DNA of 41,427 nucleotides from an uncultured Sphingorhabdus sp. (GTDB lineage Bacteria; Pseudomonadota; Alphaproteobacteria; Sphingomonadales; Sphingomonadaceae), in assembly GCA_905479715.1 (NCBI GenBank), contig CAJQNR010000033.1, positions 1 to 41,427 on the forward strand, written 5' to 3'. The notes beneath the pieces are model-generated. The model saw nothing but the letters and a program-made list of their open reading frames with translations. It did not search any database and had not been told where the DNA came from. Numbering within the stretch: the stretch's first letter is position 1; each line of letters begins with the position of its first letter. Both the position numbers and the translations under genes were made by a program. Positions 7,304 through 15,232 of the stretch are shown here, in pieces.

Positions 7304-8458
7304 ATGCAAAGATTTAACTTCCCCGTCGTCCAGCCCGATCCGGCGCTTGAAGAGTTGCGCAGGGAATTGCAGGCGTTTCTGAAGGAAGAGCGCGAGGCCG
7401 GCAATTTCCGGCCAGAACCGGAATGCTGGATGGCCTCCGCCGATCCCGAATTTTCCAGAAAAATGGGCAAGCGGGGATGGATCGGCCTGACCTGGTCCTC
7501 AAAATATGGCGGCCAGGACAAGAGCGCGCTCGAACGCTATATTGTCACCGAGGAAACCCTCCGGTCCGGCGCGCCCGTTGGCGCCCACTGGATCGCCGAT
7601 CGCCAGCACGCACCGATGCTGCTCAAACATGGCACCGAAAAGCAGAAGCTCGACATATTGCCGCGTATCGCTGCCGGTGAATGCTATTTCGCCATTGGTC
7701 TCAGCGAGCCGGGCGCGGGTTCCGATCTTGCCAATGTCAAAACCAAAGCCGAAAAGGTCGCAGACGGCTGGAAAATCAACGGCCAGAAAATCTGGTCATC
7801 CGGCGCGCAAATTTGCCATTATATGGTCGCCTTGCTCCGCACCTCACCCGCCGATGGCCGCAACCGCCACGTCGGCCTGTCGCAGATCATGATCGATCTC
7901 AGCCTGCCCGGCGTCACCATCAAGCCGATTGTCGACCTGTCGGGTGACGCGCATTTCAACGAAGTCTATTTGGAGGATGTCATCGTACCCGACGACTGCC
8001 TGCTCGGCGAAGAAGGCAGCGGCTGGAAGCAGGTGACCGGCGAACTGGCAATGGAACGCTCCGGTCCGGAACGCTTCCTCTCCAGCTATATCACGCTCGA
8101 AACCGCGCTGTGGCAGCTAAGCGGGAAAATGGGATCGGACAGCCATGCGCGGCTGGGGAAGCTGATTGCCAGTCTGCGCACGCTGAAAGGCATGTCCTGG
8201 GGCATTGCCAATCTTCTCAAACAGGGTGTTTCGCCGGATACCGAGGCGGCGCTGGTCAAGGATCTCGGCAACCGGCTGGAAAATGATCTGACCCAGCAGG
8301 TCCGCGCAATGCTCAACGATCTGCCGCCCGAAGACTGGAGTCCGGATATGCGCCGGATCATGAATATGGGTGTGCTGCGCTCTCCGCCGAACACCTTGCG
8401 CGGCGGGACAACCGAAGTCATGCGCGGAATCACTGCGCGGCAATTGGGACTACGCTGA
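7304..8458 (+). CDS. Acyl-CoA dehydrogenase, large-type subunit (pair 1)
   Basis: FAD-dependent acyl-CoA dehydrogenase, 384 residues, introducing a 2,3-double bond into an acyl-CoA. Family signatures are the FAD/substrate segment CYFAIGLSEPGAGSDLANV (about 127-145), KINGQKIWSSGA (about 157-168) and the C-terminal RGGTTEVMRGI (366-376). The position that carries the catalytic Glu in medium-chain enzymes is Gly here, so the base would have to come from elsewhere, for instance the ER-containing helix near ELAMERSGPER. The start at 7304 has AAGGA upstream. It is followed by a second, shorter dehydrogenase-like gene, the arrangement of heteromeric alpha-beta dehydrogenases known from steroid side-chain catabolism (FadE26-FadE27 type). 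Substrate unknown. Confidence 0.93.
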   Translation: MQRFNFPVVQPDPALEELRRELQAFLKEEREAGNFRPEPECWMASADPEFSRKMGKRGWIGLTWSSKYGGQDKSALERYIVTEETLRSGAPVGAHWIADRQHAPMLLKHGTEKQKLDILPRIAAGECYFAIGLSEPGAGSDLANVKTKAEKVADGWKINGQKIWSSGAQICHYMVALLRTSPADGRNRHVGLSQIMIDLSLPGVTIKPIVDLSGDAHFNEVYLEDVIVPDDCLLGEEGSGWKQVTGELAMERSGPERFLSSYITLETALWQLSGKMGSDSHARLGKLIASLRTLKGMSWGIANLLKQGVSPDTEAALVKDLGNRLENDLTQQVRAMLNDLPPEDWSPDMRRIMNMGVLRSPPNTLRGGTTEVMRGITARQLGLR

Positions 8459-8481
8459 TGTCAGACAGCATGCATATCAAT

Positions 8482-8552
8482 CCGTTCGTCCTGAGCCTGT
8501 CGAAGGACAACCACGGGCAACAGCCGCATTTCGACAAGCTCAGTGCGAACGG
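8482..8552. repeat. Dispersed inverted repeat, copy 2
   Basis: Arms at 8482-8504 (CCGTTCGTCCTGAGCCTGTC and on) and 8529-8552 (ending CAGTGCGAACGG) form an imperfect inverted repeat of the same family as copies at 7217, 15154 and 18847. It fills the gap between the two dehydrogenase genes of pair 1. Confidence 0.82.
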
Positions 8553-8576
8553 CTCTATTCGAGGCATCCTTTTATC

Positions 8577-9620
8577 ATGATCAACACCGAAGGCATGGTC
8601 GCCGAAACGGCCTCTAAAATTTACACCGACCTATGCGGTCGTGAAGTCCCGCACGAAGCTGAAGCGGGCCAATATCCGCAGGCGCTGTGGGACGCGCTCT
8701 CCGAAAATGGCCTGCCGCTAGCATGGGTCAGCGAAGCCAATGGCGGGTTTGGCGCAGATTATGACGAGACTTTCGGTGCAATCTGGGCCTCCGCGCAGGC
8801 GGCATCACCGGTTCCTTTTGCCGAGACTTTGATCGCCAACTGGATGCTCGACCGTGCCGGGCTGGCCCCGGCCGATGGCAGCGCCAGCTTCGCGCTCAGC
8901 GGCCATACACCGAGCGCCGACATTCCCTTTGGCATGCACGCCGACAAGATTGTCCTGTTCGACGAGGCGCATCACGAGATTGCCCTGTTCGACAATCGCG
9001 TCGCCGTCCGCTCTCCGGAGGAAGCCCTCTCACCCGACGGCATGACGCAATTTGTCTTTTCCGGCCATGTCGCGGAACAGTCCGCGAAAACCGATCTGTC
9101 CCGCCGTGCATTCGAAGCGCTGATCCTGACTGTCCGCGCGGTACAGATGGCAGCGGCGATGGAAACAGCGCTCAATCTCTCGATAGACTATGTCTCGCAG
9201 CGCGAACAATTCGGACGGCCGCTGTCGAAATTTCAGGCGATCCAGCAGCAGCTGGCTGTTGCCGCTTCCGAATGTGCCGCGGCGACCATGGCCGCGACCC
9301 AGGCCGCAAGCGCGATCACGCGCCATCGCGATGATCCGGAACAGGCCTGGCACGAGGCCGTGATTGCCAAGGTCCAGATCGGCCACAGCGTCGAGGCCGT
9401 CACCGTCCCTTTCCATCAGGTTCACGGCGCGATGGGCTATACCCAGGAATATGATCTGCACCACTATACCCGGCGGCTCTGGGCCTGGCGCGATGCGCTG
9501 GGGAACGAGCATCACTGGTCAAAACGGCTCGGGGAAGAGCTGGCCGTGACGTCACCCGACCAGATCTGGAAAGGCGTGACCACAGGTGACTGGACGGACG
9601 GCAATCGGGTTGCTAGTTAA
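8577..9620 (+). CDS. Acyl-CoA dehydrogenase-like small subunit (pair 1)
   Basis: Shorter, divergent acyl-CoA dehydrogenase family protein (347 residues from the ATG at 8577, MINTEGMVAETA). The N-terminal helical domain is recognisable, the middle beta-domain is shortened, and the C-terminal four-helix part keeps the flavin-contacting SQREQFGRPLSKFQAIQQQLA and the terminal HQVHGAMGYTQEYDLHHYTRRLWAWRDALG. The last motif is typical of the partner subunit in two-gene dehydrogenases. The frame is open from 8370, but an upstream start would translate through the inverted repeat, and GAGG lies shortly before 8577. It probably forms a hetero-oligomer with the protein from 7304-8458. Confidence 0.9.
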   Translation: MINTEGMVAETASKIYTDLCGREVPHEAEAGQYPQALWDALSENGLPLAWVSEANGGFGADYDETFGAIWASAQAASPVPFAETLIANWMLDRAGLAPADGSASFALSGHTPSADIPFGMHADKIVLFDEAHHEIALFDNRVAVRSPEEALSPDGMTQFVFSGHVAEQSAKTDLSRRAFEALILTVRAVQMAAAMETALNLSIDYVSQREQFGRPLSKFQAIQQQLAVAASECAAATMAATQAASAITRHRDDPEQAWHEAVIAKVQIGHSVEAVTVPFHQVHGAMGYTQEYDLHHYTRRLWAWRDALGNEHHWSKRLGEELAVTSPDQIWKGVTTGDWTDGNRVAS

Positions 9621-9632
9621 TCGCGCGATTAA
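9617..9632. promoter_or_regulatory. TTAATCG-type palindrome, operator candidate B (perfect)
   Basis: TTAATCGCGCGATTAA is a perfect 16-bp palindrome overlapping the stop codon of the preceding gene and ending 59 bp before the nitronate monooxygenase start at 9692. It defines the consensus for the four-site set. Its location at a new transcription unit supports an operator role. Confidence 0.72.
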
Positions 9633-9691
9633 AGTGATTCCGGACGGAAGCAAACATGCTTCCAGATCTTCCAAAAACAGGAGCTAACCCT

Positions 9692-10669
9692 ATGAAAACA
9701 CGCATTACAGAGCTTTTCGGTATCGAGCATCCAATCATTCAGGGTGGCATGCATTATGTTGGATTCGCCGAACTCGCTGCAGCCGTATCCAACGCTGGTG
9801 GTCTCGGCATCATCACCGCATTGACCCAGCCTTCCGCTGCAGCGCTGGCCGATGAAATCGCCAAATGCCGCGAGATGACCGACAAGCCGTTCGGCGTGAA
9901 CCTGACCTTCCTGCCGGTGGTCAACGCGCCCGATTATGAAGGCATGGTCAAGGCAATCATTGATGGTGGTGTGAAGGCTGTGGAAACGGCCGGTAACAAT
10001 CCGGTGCAGGTGCTGCCCGCGCTGCACGACGCCGGAATCAAGGTGATCCACAAATGTACCGCCGTCCGCCACGCGCTGAAAGCCCAGAGCATCGGCTGTG
10101 ACGCGGTTTCCGTCGACGGCTTCGAATGTGGTGGCCATCCCGGCGAGGACGATATTCCGAACATGATCCTGCTGCCCCGCGCCGCCGACGAACTGGATAT
10201 TCCCTTCGTATCTTCCGGTGGTCAGGCTGACGGTCGCAGCCTCGTCGCTTCGCTCGCCATGGGCGCGGAAGGCATGAACATGGGCACCCGCTTCATCGCC
10301 ACCAAGGAAGCACCGGTGCACCAGAATGTGAAAGACGCGATTGTCGCCGCCAGCGAACTCGATACCCGCCTCGTCATGCGCCCCTTGCGCAACACCGAAC
10401 GCGTGCTGACCAACTCGGCGGTCGAAAGACTGCTTGAAATCGAAAAGGAAAAAGGTGCGGATCTGCAATTTTCCGACGTTATCGAGCAGGTCGCAGGCGT
10501 CTATCCGAAGATCATGAAAGAAGGCACAATGGACGCCGGCGCGTGGAGCTGCGGCATGGTCGCCGGTCTGATCAACGACATCCCGACCTGTCAGGAACTG
10601 ATCGACCGGATCATGGCCGAAGCGGAAGAGATTATCAAAGTCCGTCTGGAAGGCTTTCTGGCGGCCTGA
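9692..10669 (+). CDS. Nitronate monooxygenase family FMN enzyme
   Basis: TIM-barrel flavoprotein of the nitronate monooxygenase / 2-nitropropane dioxygenase family (related to FabK), 325 residues. It starts at the ATG at 9692 with AGGAG upstream (MKTRITELFGIEHPIIQGGM). Family features include the N-terminal PIIQGGM phosphate-binding opening, SVDGFECGGHPGED with the family His, and the FMN-phosphate loops PFVSSGGQADGRS and GMNMGTRFIATKEA. Members oxidise alkyl nitronates, but many in acyl-CoA clusters have no proven nitro substrate and may act as enoyl reductases or on other CoA esters. The gene begins 2 bp before the next SDR and sits behind a perfect TTAATCG palindrome, implying co-regulation with acyl-CoA genes. 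Confidence 0.92.
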   Translation: MKTRITELFGIEHPIIQGGMHYVGFAELAAAVSNAGGLGIITALTQPSAAALADEIAKCREMTDKPFGVNLTFLPVVNAPDYEGMVKAIIDGGVKAVETAGNNPVQVLPALHDAGIKVIHKCTAVRHALKAQSIGCDAVSVDGFECGGHPGEDDIPNMILLPRAADELDIPFVSSGGQADGRSLVASLAMGAEGMNMGTRFIATKEAPVHQNVKDAIVAASELDTRLVMRPLRNTERVLTNSAVERLLEIEKEKGADLQFSDVIEQVAGVYPKIMKEGTMDAGAWSCGMVAGLINDIPTCQELIDRIMAEAEEIIKVRLEGFLAA

Positions 10670-10671
10670 CC

Positions 10672-11457
10672 ATGGAGCCCTATCAACCTCTTAGCCGTTC
10701 CATTGCCGGCAAGGTCGCAATCATAACCGGTGCGGCCAGCGGCATGGGACGGGCGACCGCCCATCTTTTCGCATCGGAAGGCGCGCATGTCGCGGTGACC
10801 GATCTTGATCAGACGAAATGCGATGCCGTAGTCAATGAAATTGCGGCGGCGGATTATAGCGGCAATGCCGAAGCCTGGGCGCTGGATGTCAGCAAACCGG
10901 ATGTCATAAAGGCGGTTGTCGGGGAAATTGCCCGGTCTTTTGGTGGCATCGACATTCTCGTCAACAATGCGGGATTCGCGATTCCCGCCGACATCGCGGA
11001 AGAGAGCTATGAAGACAGCTGGGGACCAACGCTGGACGTCATGTTGTCGGCCCACCAGCGGATGATCCGCGCTGCCCTGCCCCATTTGCGCAAGGCGGAG
11101 CACCCCCGGATCGTCAATATCGCCTCGACCGAAGGACTCGGCGCCTCGCCGGGCAACAGTCCCTATGTCGCGGCAAAGCACGGCGCGATTGGCCTCACCC
11201 GCGGCCTCGCCGTGGATCTCGGCCGCGAAGGCATCACGGTCAACTGCATCTGCCCCGGCCCGATCCGGACCGGCATCACCGACGCGATTTCCGAAGAGCA
11301 CAAGACTATCTATGCCAAGCGCCGTGTTCCGCTCCGCCGTTATGCGATCCCGGAAGAGGTCGCGCATGTCACCCTGTCCTGCGTATTGCCGTCAGCGAGC
11401 TTTCTCACCGGTGCGGTAATTCCCGTCGATGGCGGGCTGACGATCAAGAACGCCTGA
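10672..11457 (+). CDS. Short-chain dehydrogenase/reductase
   Basis: Classical SDR of 261 residues. Cofactor motif TGAASGMG (19-26), Asp44 after the second strand (suggesting NAD preference), NNAG (98-101), and catalytic Ser152, Tyr165, Lys169 in NSPYVAAKHG. The C-terminal GAVIPVDGG is standard. Start ATG at 10672 follows the nitronate monooxygenase stop by two bases, so the two are probably translated together. A plausible role is oxidation of a hydroxyacyl-CoA or hydroxyl intermediate in the same pathway; the substrate is not evident. A strong bidirectional terminator follows. Confidence 0.93.
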   Translation: MEPYQPLSRSIAGKVAIITGAASGMGRATAHLFASEGAHVAVTDLDQTKCDAVVNEIAAADYSGNAEAWALDVSKPDVIKAVVGEIARSFGGIDILVNNAGFAIPADIAEESYEDSWGPTLDVMLSAHQRMIRAALPHLRKAEHPRIVNIASTEGLGASPGNSPYVAAKHGAIGLTRGLAVDLGREGITVNCICPGPIRTGITDAISEEHKTIYAKRRVPLRRYAIPEEVAHVTLSCVLPSASFLTGAVIPVDGGLTIKNA

Positions 11458-11459
11458 AA

Positions 11460-11494
11460 CAAAAGCCCCCGGAAGCGATTCCGGGGGCTTTTGT
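11460..11494. terminator. Bidirectional intrinsic terminator
   Basis: Stem AAAAGCCCCCGGAA pairs with TTCCGGGGGCTTTT around loop GCGA, with T-runs in both directions. It lies between the converging SDR (plus) and RcnB-like gene (minus) and serves both. Confidence 0.9.
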
Positions 11495-11515
11495 TTGTCT
11501 GTTGATCTGTCGATC

Positions 11516-11956
11516 TTAGCGAGCAATCGCGTTGCCGATAACCGCTCCGATAATGCCGCTGGTGACCGCGATCAGGATCGCATCATTGCCCGACCGAACC
11601 CACTGATAACCGCGTGGCGCATTGGACAGACGATAGGCACGGGGGTTGTCGATCACCCGATAATTGGTCGCATAGCGCCGGTCGAACCGCTGGCCCTTGG
11701 CCCAGTTTCTATTGTTCGTCTTCACGGCAACCGAAGTTCTGGTGTAGCGAGCCGGAGCCGCCTTTTGTACCGTAACAGTCCTGGTAACAACGCGCTTGTT
11801 TGCGGCAACCTTCTTATTCGACTTCTGGGTCGTTTTCTGGACCGTCTTGTGATTGGATCTTTCGACCGTATTGCGGGGAGCGGCCTCGGCCTGCGCGGTA
11901 ACGATCGGTGACACTGCCATTGTCGTCACTGCCAAAGCCATCAGAAACTTTTTCAT
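11516..11956 (-). CDS. RcnB-like secreted protein
   Basis: A 146-residue exported protein: signal peptide MKKFLMALAVTTMAVSPIVTAQAEA, then a Lys/Arg/Thr-rich low-complexity stretch (about 27-75). The C-terminal domain has the pattern WAKGQRFDRRY ... YRLSNAPRGYQWVRSGNDAILI, characteristic of RcnB (Ni/Co homeostasis) family proteins. It ends with a hydrophobic Gly-rich segment, AVTSGIIGAVIGNAIA. Start ATG at 11956 has AAGGA 9 nt upstream. It is monocistronic. A metal role is known only for E. coli RcnB; in sphingomonads these proteins are mostly uncharacterised envelope proteins. A second RcnB-like gene lies at 31530. Confidence 0.8.
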   Translation of the reverse strand: MKKFLMALAVTTMAVSPIVTAQAEAAPRNTVERSNHKTVQKTTQKSNKKVAANKRVVTRTVTVQKAAPARYTRTSVAVKTNNRNWAKGQRFDRRYATNYRVIDNPRAYRLSNAPRGYQWVRSGNDAILIAVTSGIIGAVIGNAIAR

Positions 11957-12106
11957 CTTTCATTCCTTTTTCTATCCGGCGCCAACTGCGGCGTCACAAA
12001 CAGAAATAGGGGAAAGCTGTCGCAGACATTTGTCAGATTCCAGCTATTTTGTACTAGATTGTCGCAAAACCCGATTTGGTTCATCTGGCGATCAGCTAGC
12101 CGAGCC

Positions 12107-13084
12107 TTATTCCCCCCAAAGCGCCAATATCGACCGCAATGCCGTTACCAGAGCCAGCGGTTGATCGAGCATCAGATGATGTTCTGCTTCGGGTATGGCG
12201 ATCAGCGGCAGATGGTCACCGCCCAGTTCGCGGAGATAGGCTGCGCTGTCGGCGTCGAACAATTTGCTGTTCTCGCCATAGACGATCGCCAGCCGATGCG
12301 GCAGATCGACGATGCGCCGGGGCGTGTGTTCCCATTTCGCCATATCATTTTCATTGCGATGGAAAACCATCGGATCAAATTTCCATGACCAGCCCTGTTG
12401 CTCGCCCTCCTGCACAGGACGCAAGGAATGATAGGCCATATATTCCAGCAGGAACGGTTCCTGGGTCGCCTGCGGCGGCGACAGGACAAAACGCGCGCGG
12501 GCGCTTTCATAATCCGGGTAGACTTTATTGGGCCGGTTCGAAATCCCTGAACCGGGAGGCCCGCCGCCGGCTTCAAAATGGGCTACCAGCTTCTCCGGTC
12601 GCATCATCATCAGATCGCAGATGATCAGACCGCCAAAGCGCTCTCCCGCCATTTCCATTGCGGTGAGGGCAACGCCGGAGCCAAAGCTGTGCGCGATAAT
12701 CTTCGGTTTTACCGGACCGGCGAAGAGATCAAGCGCGTCCGCCAGCGCAATCATGCCTTCGGCGCGCTTGTCACCATCGCAATCGGCAGGAATTTCACTT
12801 TCGCCCATCCCGGCGAGATCATAAGAAACAATGTCATAATTTTCGGCCAGAAACGGCGCGATGAAAGCGAAGCAGCGGGCATGTGCGAGAAAGCCGTGGG
12901 TCATCAGCAGCGGTGGCTTGCCACGCTCGCCCCAGCGAAAATAATGGACTTTGCTTCCGTCCACTTCGACGAAGGCTTCCTCACGCGGCATCGCCATTGC
13001 CTGCACGAACCAGGTCGGCAGATCCTGATCGCCAGCCCAGATATCGACGATATCCGGGCTGCCCGTTTTCCTATCTTCACTCAT
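12107..13084 (-). CDS. Alpha/beta hydrolase
   Basis: Alpha/beta-hydrolase fold protein, 325 residues, no signal peptide. The oxyanion segment MTHGFLAHARC (61-71) is followed by the nucleophile elbow AHSFGSG with Ser133, and a likely catalytic His lies in EAEHHLMLDQP near residue 300. A cap region rich in Pro and Gly (about 172-215) lies between them. It starts 8 bp after the stop of the enoyl-CoA hydratase upstream, so the two form an operon. The family covers esterases, C-C hydrolases, epoxide hydrolases and acyl-CoA thioesterases. The context favours a CoA-ester or ester hydrolase, but this cannot be settled from the sequence. Confidence 0.88.
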   Translation of the reverse strand: MSEDRKTGSPDIVDIWAGDQDLPTWFVQAMAMPREEAFVEVDGSKVHYFRWGERGKPPLLMTHGFLAHARCFAFIAPFLAENYDIVSYDLAGMGESEIPADCDGDKRAEGMIALADALDLFAGPVKPKIIAHSFGSGVALTAMEMAGERFGGLIICDLMMMRPEKLVAHFEAGGGPPGSGISNRPNKVYPDYESARARFVLSPPQATQEPFLLEYMAYHSLRPVQEGEQQGWSWKFDPMVFHRNENDMAKWEHTPRRIVDLPHRLAIVYGENSKLFDADSAAYLRELGGDHLPLIAIPEAEHHLMLDQPLALVTALRSILALWGE

Positions 13085-13092
13085 CGAGAAAA

Positions 13093-13851
13093 TTACTTCC
13101 CTTGCCAGTTGGGCTTGCGTTTCTCGGCAAAGGCGACGGAGCCTTCGCGTGCATCTTCCGATGTGAAAACCGGCGCCATGATTTCAGCCTGCTTCTTCCA
13201 GGCTTCTTCGCTGGTCCAGTCATAGCTTTCGTTGATGATCTTCTTGGTCGCTTTCAGCGCCAGCGGGCCGTTGGCCGCAACCGTGGTTGCAAGTTCGATC
13301 GCCGCATCAATGGCCGCACCTTCGGTCACGCGGTTGACGAAGCCCACTTCATAGGCACGCTGGGCGGTGAAGAAATCTCCGGTCAGAGCCCATTCCATCG
13401 CGACGCGCTTGCCGACCAGTTGCTGCAGCTTGAGAACGCCACCAGCCCCGGCAACCAGACTACGCTTGACTTCGGGAATGCCGAATTTCGCCTTGGCGTT
13501 GGCGACGCACAGATCACAGGCCAGAGCCAGCTCAAGACCACCAGCCAGTGCATAGCCTTCGACCGCAGCGATCAATGGCTTTTCCGGTCCCTTTTCGGTG
13601 ATGCCACCAAAGCCATAGCCTTTTACGGAAGGCGTTTCGCCGCGCAAAAAGCCCTTGAGGTCCATGCCGGAACAGAATGTTCCGCCGGCGCCGGTGATGA
13701 TACCCGCGTTGAGGCTATTGTCATTGTCGAGCTGCTCCATCGCCGCACGAATGCCTTCGGCTGCTGCCTTGGTCATCGCGTTTTTGGCTTCGGGCCGGTT
13801 GATGGTGACGATGATAAAGCCGTCCTGAACCTCGGTGAGTACTTCTGACAT
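13093..13851 (-). CDS. Enoyl-CoA hydratase (crotonase family)
   Basis: Enoyl-CoA hydratase of 252 residues adding water to 2-enoyl-CoA. Unlike the crotonase at 4321, both catalytic glutamates are in place: Glu107 in AGGLELALACDL and Glu127 in GIPEVKRSL. The oxyanion-hole segment TFCSGMDLKGF is at 58-68. Start ATG at 13851 has AAAGGAGA upstream; the open frame extends to 13905 but lacks support there. It is first gene of a two-gene unit with the alpha/beta hydrolase. A palindrome CAAATTT-T-AAATTTG lies about 50 bp upstream at 13903-13917. Confidence 0.93.
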   Translation of the reverse strand: MSEVLTEVQDGFIIVTINRPEAKNAMTKAAAEGIRAAMEQLDNDNSLNAGIITGAGGTFCSGMDLKGFLRGETPSVKGYGFGGITEKGPEKPLIAAVEGYALAGGLELALACDLCVANAKAKFGIPEVKRSLVAGAGGVLKLQQLVGKRVAMEWALTGDFFTAQRAYEVGFVNRVTEGAAIDAAIELATTVAANGPLALKATKKIINESYDWTSEEAWKKQAEIMAPVFTSEDAREGSVAFAEKRKPNWQGK

Positions 13852-13902
13852 AATTCTTTCTCCTTTATAATGAATCCAGCGAGAGCCGGGTCCGCATTCG
13901 GT

Positions 13903-13917
13903 CAAATTTTAAATTTG
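13903..13917. promoter_or_regulatory. AT-rich palindrome upstream of enoyl-CoA hydratase
   Basis: CAAATTT-T-AAATTTG, a perfect 7-bp inverted repeat around one base, ends 52 bp upstream of the hydratase start at 13851. It could be an operator or UP-like element. It does not match the TTAATCG palindromes. Confidence 0.35.
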
Positions 13918-14009
13918 TCACGCGATAGCGCAAAGAGATATTTCTTCGTGGCTTCGCGTCTTCGCGTGATAATCTATCTTCCTTTTTACCCCGCCACCGC
14001 GGTCAATGT

Positions 14010-15134
14010 TCAATCGAACAACAGATTCGCCAGTTTCGACCGCTGATAGGCCGCATCGCCGATCAGCGCGCCGCCCATGATCGCCTTGCGCCGGTGCAGC
14101 TGTGCATCACAGTCATGGGTGAAGCCGAAACCGCCGTGGAACTGGATCGACCGGTCGGCCGCCGTCGCATAGCTGCTGTGCGCCTGCGCCGCCGCCATCA
14201 GAACGGCAACCTCGCCGCGGCCCTGCTCGCCCCAGCTATGGGCCGCACTGTAAAGATGCGTCCGCGCTTTTTCATATTCGACATAATTGTTCACGGTCGG
14301 ATGTTTCAGCGCCTGATAGCTGCCGATAATCTTGCCGAACTGCTTGCGGGTCTTGAGATATTCGAGCGTATAGTCAATCACCGCCTGCGCGCCGCCGGTC
14401 ATTTCTGCGGCGTGAATCAGTCCTGCCGCCAATTCGATCTTCTCGAGCGTCTCGCGGGTCCGGTCAGCATCGAACAGGGCATCGGTCGAGACAGTCACGC
14501 CATCCAGCGTTACTTCATAGCTGCGCGTTGTTTCGTCGATCACGGTTTCGCGGCGCAATGCACCATCCGCCAGCGCCGACCGCTCGATCAGGGCGAAGCG
14601 CACCATGTCGTCGATCTTCACCGAAGCGATGATCAGGTCGACACTAGCCGCCCACTGAACCAGCTGTTTTTTGCCCGACAAGGTGACCGTGTCGCCGCTC
14701 ACCGCGCCGGTAACGTCAATATTGGACAGATCCCAATCGCCATTCTCTTCGCGCAAGGCGAGCGTTGCTGCCGTGCCTGCCGCAATTTTCGGGAGCCATT
14801 GCGCCTGCTGGGCTTCGCTGCCGCCTGCGAGCAAGGCCTGTGCGGCGAGGGTCGTCGATCCAAACGGCGTGCTCATCAGATTGCGGCCCATCTGCTCGGC
14901 AATCGGCACGACCTCCGCCATCGACAGGCCAACCCCGTCATGTGCTTCCGGTATCGCGATCGCCAGCCAGCCGAGTTCGCCAATTTCTTTCCAGATGCCC
15001 GGATCATAGCCAAGATCATCGTCGATCAGCCCGCGAACCTTGTCGACCGGACTTTTGTCACGACAGAAATTTGTCGCCACGTCCAGCAGTTCAATCTGCT
15101 CTTCGGTTGTCCCGATTGTGCCTAGATTATCCAT
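14010..15134 (-). CDS. Acyl-CoA dehydrogenase-like small subunit (pair 2)
   Basis: Acyl-CoA dehydrogenase family protein of 374 residues. The N-terminal helical domain ends in WLAIAIPEAHDGVGLSMAEV and the middle domain is shortened (LREENGDWDLSNIDV). The C-terminal domain keeps YLKTRKQFGKIIGSYQALKH and ends IQFHGGFGFTHDCDAQLHRRKA, the form typical of partner subunits in two-gene dehydrogenases. Start ATG at 15134 has GAGG upstream. It follows the larger subunit gene (15233-16447) after a 98-bp gap that contains an inverted-repeat copy. It is predicted to form a heteromer with that protein. Confidence 0.91.
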   Translation of the reverse strand: MDNLGTIGTTEEQIELLDVATNFCRDKSPVDKVRGLIDDDLGYDPGIWKEIGELGWLAIAIPEAHDGVGLSMAEVVPIAEQMGRNLMSTPFGSTTLAAQALLAGGSEAQQAQWLPKIAAGTAATLALREENGDWDLSNIDVTGAVSGDTVTLSGKKQLVQWAASVDLIIASVKIDDMVRFALIERSALADGALRRETVIDETTRSYEVTLDGVTVSTDALFDADRTRETLEKIELAAGLIHAAEMTGGAQAVIDYTLEYLKTRKQFGKIIGSYQALKHPTVNNYVEYEKARTHLYSAAHSWGEQGRGEVAVLMAAAQAHSSYATAADRSIQFHGGFGFTHDCDAQLHRRKAIMGGALIGDAAYQRSKLANLLFD

Positions 15135-15153
15135 CTTATCCTCGTCTCTCGTT

Positions 15154-15216
15154 CCGTTCGTGCTGAGTTAGTCGAAGCACCTTTCGAAGGCCCTTCGACA
15201 AGCTCTGGGCGAACGG
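15154..15216. repeat. Dispersed inverted repeat, copy 3
   Basis: Arms at 15154-15175 (CCGTTCGTGCTGAGTTAGTC and on) and 15193-15216 (ending TGGGCGAACGG) match the repeat family at 7217, 8482 and 18847, with several mismatches. As in pair 1, it lies between the two subunit genes of a dehydrogenase. Confidence 0.8.
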
Positions 15217-15232
15217 GTTTCTGTCCTGGTTT

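Noticed and set aside
8370-8576. Upstream extension of the second dehydrogenase of pair 1
   Set aside because: It would translate through the 3' end of the preceding gene and the inverted repeat; the ATG at 8577 fits the family N-terminus.
13920-13975. Repeat-like TTCGTGGC-TTCGCGTC-TTCGCGTG stretch as a CRISPR or tandem array
   Set aside because: Only a short degenerate local repeat downstream of the second dehydrogenase pair; no spacer structure and no cas genes.
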